Part shown: positions 18,049 to 26,267 of the stretch, in pieces | Numbering within the stretch: position 1 is the first letter of the stretch | How the letters are laid out: each line of letters begins with the position of its first letter | DNA from: Bin5 sp965221345 | Lineage (GTDB): Bacteria; Chloroflexota; Anaerolineae; Caldilineales; Caldilineaceae | Direction of reading: 5' to 3' | DNA length: 64,000 nucleotides | NCBI GenBank assembly: GCA_965221345.1 | Contig: CBDCSD010000001.1 | Coordinates: 1,054,001 to 1,118,000 of the forward strand | The notes under the pieces: generated by a model | What the model was told of the DNA's origin: nothing | The model's input: only the letters and a program-made list of their open reading frames with translations | Database searches by the model: none | Made by a program: the position numbers and the translations under genes

Positions 18049-18681
18049 TCAACTCCCTGGGTTGCACCATGCCAGGCTGTTGCGCAACAAGGCCTGGTAT
18101 GGGGGGTGGCGCCAGACTTCAGGGTTGTGGCCTGGCGTCAGGACGCAGACGCGCCCATCGCCTTCCGTGCGGGTCCATCCGGCCGGCTGCCTGCCATGTT
18201 CGGATTCGGTATCGAGAAAGAGGTCCACGTTCGGATCGTTCATCTCCATCATGTAATGTTCGTCCCTCAGCGTAAATGGCGCGCTGCCCTCCGTCAGAGG
18301 ATGGTCGGGGCGCGGCGCGACCGTTACGGGGCATTGCGGCGGGTGGCCGGTGAATACGCCTCCCATCAGTCGGCAAAGCGAGGGCGCGTTGTCGTACAGC
18401 GCCGTACCCGAATGTAGAATAAGGAGACCGTTGCCGGCGGCGACAAAATTGACAAATGCCTTTCCGGTTTCCTCGGAGGCCCAAGGTTCATGGTCCACCT
18501 GCGAACGGTTGTTGGCCTTGGAGAAGATGACGAGGGGGTATTGGTTCAAACTGTCTGCGTGCCATCCTGATGGATCCTCCACCCAATCTAACTGAAGGCC
18601 GGGCTGTCCAAGGGCCGCCAGCCCGTCCCGCGTAAGCGAGGCAGGGTGGGCGCTGTCATCGCAAAAAACCAGAGTGTGCAT
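18049..18681 (-). CDS. ThuA-like domain protein
   Basis: A 210-residue protein of the ThuA-like, class-I-glutamine-amidotransferase-fold family, with FVNFVAAGNGLLILHSGTA (about residues 79-97), a GHPP segment, HPLTEG, and the C-terminal LTPGHNPEVWRHPPYQALLRNSLAW, which is the typical family ending. ThuA relatives are found in trehalose and other disaccharide pathways, where the molecular role is poorly known. It is the first gene of the ThuA, aldo/keto reductase, ThDP, Gfo/Idh run. The RBS is AAAGGAAAA. A TATAAT box lies 63 bp upstream. Confidence 0.82.
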   Translation of the reverse strand: MHTLVFCDDSAHPASLTRDGLAALGQPGLQLDWVEDPSGWHADSLNQYPLVIFSKANNRSQVDHEPWASEETGKAFVNFVAAGNGLLILHSGTALYDNAPSLCRLMGGVFTGHPPQCPVTVAPRPDHPLTEGSAPFTLRDEHYMMEMNDPNVDLFLDTESEHGRQPAGWTRTEGDGRVCVLTPGHNPEVWRHPPYQALLRNSLAWCNPGS

Positions 18682-18743
18682 TTTAATTTTCCTTTAGACC
18701 GCCTCATTGAAATGCGTAACGAATATTGGGGACTCCGCCATGT

Positions 18744-18749
18744 ATTATA
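18744..18749 (-). promoter_or_regulatory. Possible -10 box upstream of the ThuA operon
   Basis: A perfect TATAAT on the minus strand, 63 bp before the ThuA start codon. The -35 region at the normal distance (CTGCGA) is a poor match, so this is only a candidate promoter. Confidence 0.3.
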
Positions 18750-18804
18750 CAGGAATTTCAACGATTTCGCAGTTCAGACCAGGGTATTCGCATTTGCGAC
18801 TTAT

Positions 18805-19450
18805 AGAACGTTGAGAAAACAGTCCTGATTCCAGCCAGCACGTTTGCTTTTGGCTGCGATGCCGATTTTCGCGGTTTTCTGGTGGCGCAGGAAATTGAAG
18901 GTCATACGGCGATCGATAGCGATGTTATGTAGTGCATGAACTTGGCGGATGCGGCTGTCGTCACGAAAGGCGATGTCCAAGAATCAGTGGACCGAATTCT
19001 TACTTCCCCAGTGTCCATGTGTGCCAGACATGAGTTGTTTGGCAATTAGTGGGCAGACTGGAGATGAAGTGTCAATTCATAAAGGAGGTATGGTCAGGCA
19101 AACATCGTTCCCATTCGACCATAACCAGATTCTGGAGCTGTGACTATTCCCCATATGGGTTCATATAGTTGAGGATTGGTGGGTCGGCGGTAGCCCAGCG
19201 GCGACGGATTTCGAAGCGACCGTGGTCCTTTTCGACGGTCTGGTGGTAGTCGCGGTGGAGATGCACGAATTCTCTTTCCCGTACGCAGGTGAACATCGTG
19301 CGCACCTCATCATACAACTGGGCTTGATACTGTTGAGTGCCAGAACATAGTCGGCGCCTCGCTCGGTCGGCAACTGCGCAATCGACTCCTGACAGCCTAT
19401 GGCATTGATCGTAACAATGCAGCCGGACACCATCAGCAACTGCAACAACT
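18805..19450 (-). pseudogene. Degenerate ISAs1-family transposase, C-terminal part
   Basis: Translating the minus strand gives ordered ISAs1 transposase blocks: VTINAIGCQESIAQ and GADYVLALN, then after a frame change LYDEVRTMF and TVEKDHGRFEIRRRW, then THGHWGSKNSVH and, beyond a stop, FLDIAFRDDSRIRQ and SKRAGWNQDCFL. The stop is a TGA at 18984-18986 where ISAs1 proteins have Trp, and the frameshift is near 19315-19325. The N-terminal part is absent. This is a dead fragment next to the DUF4380-like pseudogene. Confidence 0.75.
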
Positions 19451-19499
19451 CGTGAAAAAAGCAATCTCATCCTTGATACCGCTTGTGAGGCTCCTCAGG

Positions 19500-20475
19500 T
19501 TCATTCTTTTTGTCGTGTTAGAGTAGCTTTCGAGAGGCGCGTGCGACTGCCCACGAGCGTCACAGAATCGCAACTGGACTGCGCGTGCTCCGGACGGCGC
19601 GCAGGGCACGCAGTCGACTTGCCGAACGACCGGAGGATTGGCCTGGGCCAGCATTTCAGCGTAATTCTGGTCGTCCCCGCCATCCAGCCATGCAAGTTTC
19701 ACTTCGCCCAAATGAAACGGGCCAAAGACGCCGGTCAGTGGGCTGCCCGATTCGACAGGTTCAGCTCGCAGGTGCTTATGCGAGCAGCCCTCGGAGGTTA
19801 CGTTGACATTGGAGCTGGGATAACCCCCGACGTACCAGTCGAGATCCTGACTCGGTGATTTACTCGGGCCCTTTGCGGAGAGGCCCCACGCTCTCCTTCA
19901 CCATGTGGAAGAGACTCAGCTTGCCAAAATCCAATCCACCTGCGTCTCACCGCGACTGAAGGTTCAGCATGAAACCGACGCGCCCTCGTCCGGTTATGTT
20001 TCGAAGGGAAAGTAGGTCAAACCCAGGCAGAAGGCGTCGTCGCCCTCCCGGTTGACGAATGCAATTCATCCGGCTGTCGAGTCGACACCGATCTTCCCCA
20101 AGCGGAAGAAATATTATGCGCAAGTAAGGTTGGAGCACACCTCGCGCTATATTTCGGGCGTGGCCTCTTCTACGAACATGACGTTTTAGACGCTGCCGCA
20201 CCCTGCCAATGGTCTGGGCGATCCCAGCCCTGGGGCGCAGGCAAAGCCTTGTCGCTGCCGTAATTCTTCTGGGCTTCGATAATTCCGTCCTCCATGTTTT
20301 CGTCGGAGGTGAAGAGGCTGCCGGCGGGGCTGCGGTCGATCCACAGAGAGGGAAAGGGTCCCTGGTCATAGCCCATCAGGCGACCGCCTATGTCGGGCGC
20401 GGCGAACAGGTCGACGAGGCAGGTACTCTATTTGACAGCCCTCCCAGCCGTGATAGTCGTTCTGGGTCGGATTCG
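19500..20475 (-). pseudogene. Broken copy of the DUF4380-like gene
   Basis: Pieces in several frames match the intact protein at 26268-27593 in the same order: GYDQGPFPSLWIDR, NYGSDKALPAPQGWDRPD near the 5' end, and GEVKLAWLDGGDD with AVQLRFCDARGQ near the 3' end. DNA similarity is visible along the whole stretch. Multiple frameshifts and stops mean no full protein can be made. The 5' end abuts the 36-bp element at 20474-20510, beyond which lies a sugar ABC operon. Confidence 0.75.
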
Positions 20476-20510
20476 CCCCTGCTCGATAGGGACACATGCG
20501 TAGTGAACAC
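20474..20510. repeat. 36-bp direct repeat, copy at 3' side of sugar ABC operon
   Basis: This stretch, containing GCCCCTGCTCGATAGGG and ending GTGAACAC, matches 24152-24187 in the same orientation with about three mismatches. The two copies bracket the ABC operon at 20604-24107. See the findings. Confidence 0.75.
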
Positions 20511-20603
20511 CTTCAAAGAGGGGGTCAATCTCGGGCGCTGTACAGTCCGGTTCAACATCGTCCTGAACCAATCAATTTTCTTGGTAACCGCTCCTTATCG
20601 CTT

Positions 20604-21479
20604 CTATTTTATGCCAGTCAAGGCCACCCCGCGCACGATAGTACGCGTCATCAACGCAAAAAGAATCAATATCGGCACCACCCCGATCGTCGCACCGGTG
20701 ATCACCAGATCTACCCGCGTGGCAAACTCCCAGGCTAAACTGGCTATGCCCAGCGGCAAAGTGCGCATTTCTCTCGAAGAGATAATCATGAACGGCCACC
20801 ACAGAGAGTTCCATGACCACAGAAAGACAAAGACCCCCAGTGCAGAGAGCGCGTTAAGGGATAGCGGGAGCATGATCTTCCAGTAAATCCACATCTCACC
20901 CGCTCCATCCACGCGCGCAGCGTCAACCAAATCGCTGGGGATGCCTTCCATGAATTGGCGCATCAGAAAGATGCCAAACGCGTTTACCATAAAGGGAATT
21001 ACCAACCCAAGATAAGAGTCCAACATTCCCAATCGGGCAATTAAGAAATAGAGAGGCAGCACGACAACGGCAAACGGGACCATCATACTGCTGATGATTG
21101 TCATGAAAACTGCTTCTTTGAAGGCGAAGTCGAACTTGGCGAAAACATATCCGCATATAGAGCTTGTAAAGAGAATTACCAGCGTTACTACTGACGAAAC
21201 GCCCGCGCTGTTCAGAAAGTAGCGCAAAAAGGGCAACTCCCCCGTCAACATGGCATAGTTGCCCAACGTGAACTCTTTGGGCCACAGCGTTGGTTTGAGC
21301 GACAGGATCTCCTGGTATGGCTTAAACGACGACAACACCATCCAGACGAAGGGAACAAACATCCCCGCCGCTACGGCCAGCATGACGAGTATTAGGACAA
21401 CTCGCTCAAACGTTATGTTTGGCCCGCCCCACGCCCTGGGCGAATTGCCAAACTCAGATATGGATGACGGCCTGTCCAT
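20604..21479 (-). CDS. Carbohydrate ABC transporter permease (MalG-like), operon 1
   Basis: A 291-residue inner-membrane permease of the CUT1 family. Six hydrophobic segments are visible, starting at residues about 25-48, and the EAA loop SDLVDAARVDGAGEMWIYWK (about 182-201) that contacts the ATPase is well kept. The C-terminus ends VRGVALTGIK, the usual family ending. It follows its partner permease by 108 bp. No ATPase gene is present in the operon, so a shared MsmK-type ATPase from elsewhere is expected. Confidence 0.93.
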   Translation of the reverse strand: MDRPSSISEFGNSPRAWGGPNITFERVVLILVMLAVAAGMFVPFVWMVLSSFKPYQEILSLKPTLWPKEFTLGNYAMLTGELPFLRYFLNSAGVSSVVTLVILFTSSICGYVFAKFDFAFKEAVFMTIISSMMVPFAVVVLPLYFLIARLGMLDSYLGLVIPFMVNAFGIFLMRQFMEGIPSDLVDAARVDGAGEMWIYWKIMLPLSLNALSALGVFVFLWSWNSLWWPFMIISSREMRTLPLGIASLAWEFATRVDLVITGATIGVVPILILFALMTRTIVRGVALTGIK

Positions 21480-21587
21480 CTCGCAACTCTCAGTTTCCTA
21501 TTCTGGTTTCCAAGGCCAACGACCCTGGCTCAGAGTGGCCATCGCGCACACTCGCGATCCCTCTGTCGACGTATTCCCCGCATGGGC

Positions 21588-22532
21588 CTAATATTCCCAC
21601 TTGGGCCGCAACAGTCGAAATTGGATCATTGTAAATATAAGGATGATAATAAACATCACCAGCGAAATCGCAGACGCCGCTCCCATATCAGTTCGCAAAA
21701 TGCCCTCGTTGTAGATCAGGTAGGAGAGCACATAGGTAGCGTAACCAGGGCCACCTGATGTCATAACCAGAATCAGATCGAATACCTGGAATGAGCCAAT
21801 CAGCGTGATAACCGTTACAAAGAGCGTCGTATGGGAGAGAAGAGGCAGGGTGATTTTCCAGAAAAGCTGCCAGCGGCTGGCGCCATCGATCCGGGCTGCC
21901 TCCAAGAGATGCTCCGGAATGCTCATCAGTCCAGCCAGAAAGATGACGGCCCCAAAGCCGATATGCTGCCAGATGTCCACAGCCACGACGGAATAAAGCG
22001 CCTGGTCGGCCACGGTGATGAACCCTTGACGCGGCAGACCAAAGTCAGCCAACTGGGCGTTGATCGGCCCAAAGCGTGGATGATAGAGCCATTTCCAAAG
22101 TACGGCGATGGCAGCACTGGGACAGACGATAGGGGCAAAGACGCAGAAGAGATAGAAGCGCTGTGTACGTCGAAACTGGTACAGCAGCAGGGCCGTCAGT
22201 AAGCCCAGCGGCACCAATGCGCCCGTGCGGACAATTACATAGAGCAGGGTGTTCCTGAATGCGTCCTGAAAGCGCGAAGTCGGCAGCAGGAGATCGCTAT
22301 AGTTCCTGAAGAGTACAAATTGGCTGGCACGGGGGTCTTCAATGATCCAGAGGTGGAGGCTGACCCAGATGGCATAGAGAATCGGATAAATCAGAAAGAC
22401 GAAATAGTATATCAGGACCGGGGTCAGCACCAGCCACGGAAAGGCATTTCGGGGAATGCGCAGGCGGCTCAGCAACACATCACCGATTCGTTCGCTCATT
22501 TGACCGCCGCTCGAATCTTCTACCGTTGCCAA
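21588..22532 (-). CDS. Sugar ABC transporter permease (MalF-like), operon 1
   Basis: An inner-membrane permease of about 314 residues with the MalF-like pattern: first helix ending FLIYPILYAIWVSL, then five more helices and the EAA loop EHLLEAARIDGASRWQLFWK. Start choice is uncertain: TTG at 22532 has GGGGAGG at a good distance, TTG at 22538 is too close to it, and ATG at 22499 (MSERIGDV) lacks a ribosome site. It is preceded by a strong hairpin after the SBP gene. It partners the permease at 20604-21479. Confidence 0.92.
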   Translation of the reverse strand: MATVEDSSGGQMSERIGDVLLSRLRIPRNAFPWLVLTPVLIYYFVFLIYPILYAIWVSLHLWIIEDPRASQFVLFRNYSDLLLPTSRFQDAFRNTLLYVIVRTGALVPLGLLTALLLYQFRRTQRFYLFCVFAPIVCPSAAIAVLWKWLYHPRFGPINAQLADFGLPRQGFITVADQALYSVVAVDIWQHIGFGAVIFLAGLMSIPEHLLEAARIDGASRWQLFWKITLPLLSHTTLFVTVITLIGSFQVFDLILVMTSGGPGYATYVLSYLIYNEGILRTDMGAASAISLVMFIIILIFTMIQFRLLRPKWEY

Positions 22533-22577
22533 CCCCAAACCTCCCCAAAATGTTTTGGTTGTAGGGGAACTGTGCCA

Positions 22578-22628
22578 GGGGATTGGGGACTCGAACGTGG
22601 TCCATTCTTATCGCTGCCCCCAATCCCC
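22578..22628 (-). repeat. Perfect 11-bp inverted repeat at SBP-permease junction, operon 1
   Basis: GGGGATTGGGG (22578-22588) is the exact complement of CCCCAATCCCC (22618-22628), with a 29-bp loop. It lies in the gap between the SBP stop (22671) and the permease start. Its sequence differs from the GA-rich elements at the other SBP-permease junctions, but its position is the same. Confidence 0.65.
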
Positions 22629-22670
22629 GGTACCTCTGGACGGGATCCTCCCTGGAGCGTGCCATCCGCT

Positions 22671-24107
22671 CTACGACATGGGTATCCCCTCCATCAACTC
22701 ATCCGGCAAACCATCCCACTGGATCTGAACCGGGTCCAGACCGGGATACTTGTCCTCGTACTGCGCCATCTCATCGTTCAGCGCGGCTTCCATTTCGACT
22801 AGCGTTTCCTCGACAGTCAGTTCCTGCTGGAGCATCCTGTTCATCATTGGCCACATGATGTCGTACTCCAGCGTATCCATGTTGCCGAAGGGCCCGTAGT
22901 AGCGGTATTGCCCCTTGGTAATGGCGTCCAACACGGGGGCCAGATACGCACCCTTTCCTGTAACAAAGAAGTCGTCCCCGAAGTTGATCTCCTTCAAGGG
23001 CGAAATACCCGGATTCTGCTCCAACATGGCGCGCTGCACTTCCCACTGGGCGCAATAGGAGAGAAACTCCGTGACACTATCCTTGTTCTGCGTGCCTGAC
23101 CAGACCGCCAGGTTCCATGTGTCGGAGTGGTTAAAGATGGCCGGCTTGCCTGCCGTAAATCCCGGCTTAACGATAAATCCCAGTCTCAGACCGGGGAAGG
23201 CTGTACCGGAATAGGGCACGAACTCCGGCCATTTGAAGGCTAAGCTTGCCAATCCCTGCGCCAGTGCATCAGAACTGTTGTTGCCAAGAGCAGGGTCATC
23301 GAGACGCTTATCCCACACCAAGTCATAGAAAAACTGCATCGCCGCCGAAGATTCGTCCGTCTGCAGCGTGAAGACTTGATTGTCATTATCGAACCAGGTG
23401 CCGCCCATATCGATGATAGCGCTCAGCCAATATATCGGGTTGTTCCCGTCGCCGGTAAACATCAAGCCGGCGCGCAGCACGTCATCCCCCTCTCTGATAA
23501 CCAGCTGCTCCGCATACTCCAACATATGGTCGATACTCTCAAAGACGGTGGGGTGATCCAGCCCAGCCTCCTCTAGATGATCCAGGTTGGCCACCAGGCC
23601 CGCGTCGCCCGGTGGGTCGGGCACACCAATAGCATAGAGGTTGCCTTCGTATAGCGACTGGAGGTACGTTTCGGGCATGAAGTCTCTTTTGGCTTGCTCC
23701 AAAGTCACGATGTCCGGCGTCACCGGCGCGATATGCCCGGCCAAAGCCAGCTCCAGCAACGCGGTCCCGTGCATTACAAAAATGTCGGGAGCCTCATCGG
23801 CCGACATGGCCGCGCGCAGCTTTGCGCTATATTGACCGGGCTGCGGCTGATAGTCCAATGTGAACCCGCGCTCCCCTGCCTCCAGGAACACGTCAATCGC
23901 CGCTCCCATCATCCACTCGTGCGGCGGGAAACTCATACTCCACATTTCAACCGAGCCTTCTTCCGCCATAACCGCTTCCGATTCGCCCGAGGTCGCCTCC
24001 TCTTGTGCCGGCGCGGCCGGTGCAACACATGCCGCCAGTAGAGAGGCGCCCGTCACTGTTCCCGTCGTCTTCAAAAAGTCTCGTCGATTCAAGCGTTTTG
24101 CATTCAT
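22671..24107 (-). CDS. Sugar ABC transporter substrate-binding lipoprotein, operon 1
   Basis: A 478-residue extracellular solute-binding protein of the CUT1 type. It starts with a Tat-like NRRDFLK motif and a lipobox with Cys27 (SLLAACVAP), followed by an acidic linker. The two-lobed core includes MSADEAPDIFVMHGTALLEL near residue 115 and a C-terminal FLSYCAQWEVQRAMLEQNPG segment typical of these proteins. The ATG has a strong GAGGAGGGCCACC ribosome site. It heads an SBP, permease, permease operon with a predicted promoter and operator about 350 bp upstream. The sugar bound is unknown. Confidence 0.92.
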   Translation of the reverse strand: MNAKRLNRRDFLKTTGTVTGASLLAACVAPAAPAQEEATSGESEAVMAEEGSVEMWSMSFPPHEWMMGAAIDVFLEAGERGFTLDYQPQPGQYSAKLRAAMSADEAPDIFVMHGTALLELALAGHIAPVTPDIVTLEQAKRDFMPETYLQSLYEGNLYAIGVPDPPGDAGLVANLDHLEEAGLDHPTVFESIDHMLEYAEQLVIREGDDVLRAGLMFTGDGNNPIYWLSAIIDMGGTWFDNDNQVFTLQTDESSAAMQFFYDLVWDKRLDDPALGNNSSDALAQGLASLAFKWPEFVPYSGTAFPGLRLGFIVKPGFTAGKPAIFNHSDTWNLAVWSGTQNKDSVTEFLSYCAQWEVQRAMLEQNPGISPLKEINFGDDFFVTGKGAYLAPVLDAITKGQYRYYGPFGNMDTLEYDIMWPMMNRMLQQELTVEETLVEMEAALNDEMAQYEDKYPGLDPVQIQWDGLPDELMEGIPMS

Positions 24108-24149
24108 GGTGGCCCTCCTCAGACCGTAGAAGATTGATCCGTGTCAGTT

Positions 24150-24187
24150 GTGCCCCTGCTCGATAGGGGCACAAGCGTTGTGAACAC
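24150..24187. repeat. 36-bp direct repeat with hairpin, copy at 5' side of sugar ABC operon
   Basis: The block contains a perfect hairpin, GTGCCCCT at 24150-24157 pairing with AGGGGCAC at 24165-24172, then CAAGCGTTGTGAACAC-like sequence. It matches 20474-20510 in the same orientation. It lies about 45 bp before the SBP start codon, so it is also inside the operon leader. Confidence 0.7.
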
Positions 24188-24434
24188 GTGCTAAAAAGCG
24201 ATCAACTCTCAGGCGTTTTCAGTGGGACTGATGCAAGCCGAGGTCATTTCCTCAACCCAATTCAGTAGAAATTCCTCATGATGACAAGGGGCTGCCAAGA
24301 CCTGTTGAACCGTCTGAACCGGAGATGACCCGGTTTCAGCATTTCTCGGCAACCATTCTCGACCGGGAAGACTAAGGGACACAATAGGGCTTCTACATTT
24401 CCTGCTTCTCCTTTCCTGTACCTTTTATATGGCA

Positions 24435-24448
24435 TTTCCATGTGGAAA
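24435..24448. promoter_or_regulatory. Candidate operator, TTTCCA-TG-TGGAAA
   Basis: A perfect inverted repeat with 6-bp arms placed a few bases downstream of the predicted transcription start of the operon 1 promoter. That position suits a repressor site. No regulator gene is nearby to pair with it. Confidence 0.4.
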
Positions 24449-24458
24449 AGTCAGCACT

Positions 24459-24487
24459 ATTGTAGATGAAAAATGAAATAGTAACAA
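24459..24487 (-). promoter_or_regulatory. Sigma70-like promoter of sugar ABC operon 1
   Basis: On the minus strand, -35 TTGTTA (24482-24487) and -10 TACAAT (24459-24464) are 17 bp apart. Transcription would start near 24452, giving a leader of about 345 nt before the SBP that includes two hairpins (24314-24339 and 24150-24172). Confidence 0.5.
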
Positions 24488-24529
24488 ACACGTAAAACCG
24501 ACCATGATTAGTGCCAAAGTTGCCATGGC

Positions 24530-25010
24530 CAATTCATGAATTATTTGAATCACATCCCGGTATCAACCACTTTCGGACGGTCCCGCATCTGGATCGTTTC
24601 CGACAGATTTTCAGCCCCGTTGCAGCACAACTGCTCCGTCCTCACGTACTCGAGGCGGAAAAAATCCTCATAGCCCGCTTCCTGCAGCAGGCGCGGATGG
24701 TCGACTATATTCTTCTCGAACTTCGACTATAAGAGATTCTCAAACCGGCCGCGCGAGTGAAAGTGGGCCGTGAAGGGGATCAGCTTTTCGTCTTGGTGGT
24801 CGCTAAGCGAAAATTCTAGACAATGTGCGTGATTTCCAGCGTCAGCGTAAGCCCAGGCGTCATCTCCAGCAGGCACAGCGTCTGGTCAGGCGTGCGCCAC
24901 CCATTCCACGTTGCGCCCCACAGCCCAATCGCAGCCCTTCTGTATTTCCTATCAGCAGTACCCAACCCAGTACACCTGTGTACTTATTTCACGCGGCAGT
25001 AACGCGAATC
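24530..25010 (-). pseudogene. Degenerate coding remnant of unknown family
   Basis: The minus strand gives protein-like stretches across at least one frame change and in-frame stops: LWGATWNGWRTPDQTLCLLE, then LIPFTAHFHSRGRFENLL, a stop, then IVDHPRLLQEAGYEDFFRLE and QMRDRPKVVDTGM before a final stop. The composition is that of real protein, not of a shadow frame, but I do not recognise the family. It lies between the sugar ABC operon promoter and the GH5-like gene. The rest of the gap 24188-24529 holds only the promoter, operator and a hairpin. Confidence 0.4.
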
Positions 25011-25054
25011 GGGCAGTGAATCACGACAATCTCACAGAATGTGAGCAATGCCGC

Positions 25055-26263
25055 TCAGACACCTGCCGCCGCCAATGCCTCACCCCATAAGACCAGCAGG
25101 CGCACCAATTCCGCACGATTTGCCGAGCTCTCCTCAGCCAGCGCCAGCGCCTTGACACTGGGTGGATTACTCATCGGCACATGCTCACCGGCCTCCAGCA
25201 GGTTGGCAATCGTCTCCAGTAGGCCCACCCCTGCCGCGTAATCGGAATTAGTTGTACCGAGCCACTCCTTCGCCTGGCCAAGCACGCGTGTGGCGGCACC
25301 CTCCTTATCCACATTGGGCGCCACCATCTCCGGTCCCCGGCGCCGGAAGAAGCCGCGAATTGCGGCCGCGATGCTGGGGTCCCGCACCGTCCCGTCCGGG
25401 TAGACGACGCCGTGAATATCCCGCCAGCGGCTTACGCCGATCATTAGTTCCCACAAATACCAGCCGATGCCGGCCTCCTGGCAGATCTCCAGTGTAACGT
25501 CATATGGGTTGGCGCGGGCCAGGCAGGCCAGCTCAGAGATGAAGATTGGCTTTTGATTGGCCTCCGCAATGCGGTTTCCTTCGTCAATGTGGGCGCGGAT
25601 CGCGGCGCGTGTGTTCCTGTAGTCGTGGAAGGAGAGTACATCCACATGCGTCTCCACCTGCGCCAGATTCGCCGCATAGGCTACGCCCACGGTGATCGGA
25701 TGCGCGCCGTCCAACTCCTTCATGACACCGCAGAAATGATGCACGAAGTTCCAGATAATGCTGATGCGACTGTCGCGGTCGGGAACGTCTTCACCCACCC
25801 AGCTCGTGACCATCGGCTCGTTCATCATGTCCCACATGACCAGACCAGGCTCCGGCCCCAACGTCTGCACCAGATCGCGGCAGTATGCCTCGCCGGCCGG
25901 CCAGAAGTCGGGCCCCAGCCGCTGCACGCCCGGATTGGGGATCCACTTGTTCTCGGTCGAACCATAGGTTGGCAGCGTGTCGTCAAAACAGGAATCCCAC
26001 ACCACCGGCATGACGCTGATTCCCCGGTCGTGGGCCGCGCGCACAAAGTGTCTCAGCCGGGCCAGGAAGCTCCGGGGATCGTGTTCGTAAACCACGTAGG
26101 CCAAAAAGGGGCGGGCGCTGTTCAGGCCCAATCGCTGCGCATAGGTCAACTCTCTCTCGACTAGAGCTTCATCGTAATCGCGCCAGAATGCAATATCGTT
26201 GACAGCCGTGCTGGGAACGTAATTGAAACCGCGCAGATGTTGATAGCGTTTAAGAAGTTCCAC
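25055..26263 (-). CDS. GH5-like glycoside hydrolase (TIM barrel)
   Basis: A 402-residue cytosolic glycosidase of clan A (GH5-like). The general acid is in WDMMNEP (Glu149) and the nucleophile in PIFISEL (Glu244), the standard spacing on strands 4 and 7 of the barrel. The start is the GTG at 26261-26263, with AGAGGA nine bases upstream; a longer open frame reaches 26497 but overlaps the upstream gene and has low-complexity Arg-rich sequence. The upstream DUF4380-like gene ends four bases before it, so the two are coupled. No signal peptide is seen. It may cleave a short glycan or glycoside taken up by a nearby importer; specificity cannot be told. Confidence 0.82.
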   Translation of the reverse strand: MELLKRYQHLRGFNYVPSTAVNDIAFWRDYDEALVERELTYAQRLGLNSARPFLAYVVYEHDPRSFLARLRHFVRAAHDRGISVMPVVWDSCFDDTLPTYGSTENKWIPNPGVQRLGPDFWPAGEAYCRDLVQTLGPEPGLVMWDMMNEPMVTSWVGEDVPDRDSRISIIWNFVHHFCGVMKELDGAHPITVGVAYAANLAQVETHVDVLSFHDYRNTRAAIRAHIDEGNRIAEANQKPIFISELACLARANPYDVTLEICQEAGIGWYLWELMIGVSRWRDIHGVVYPDGTVRDPSIAAAIRGFFRRRGPEMVAPNVDKEGAATRVLGQAKEWLGTTNSDYAAGVGLLETIANLLEAGEHVPMSNPPSVKALALAEESSANRAELVRLLVLWGEALAAAGV

Positions 26264-26267
26264 AGGT

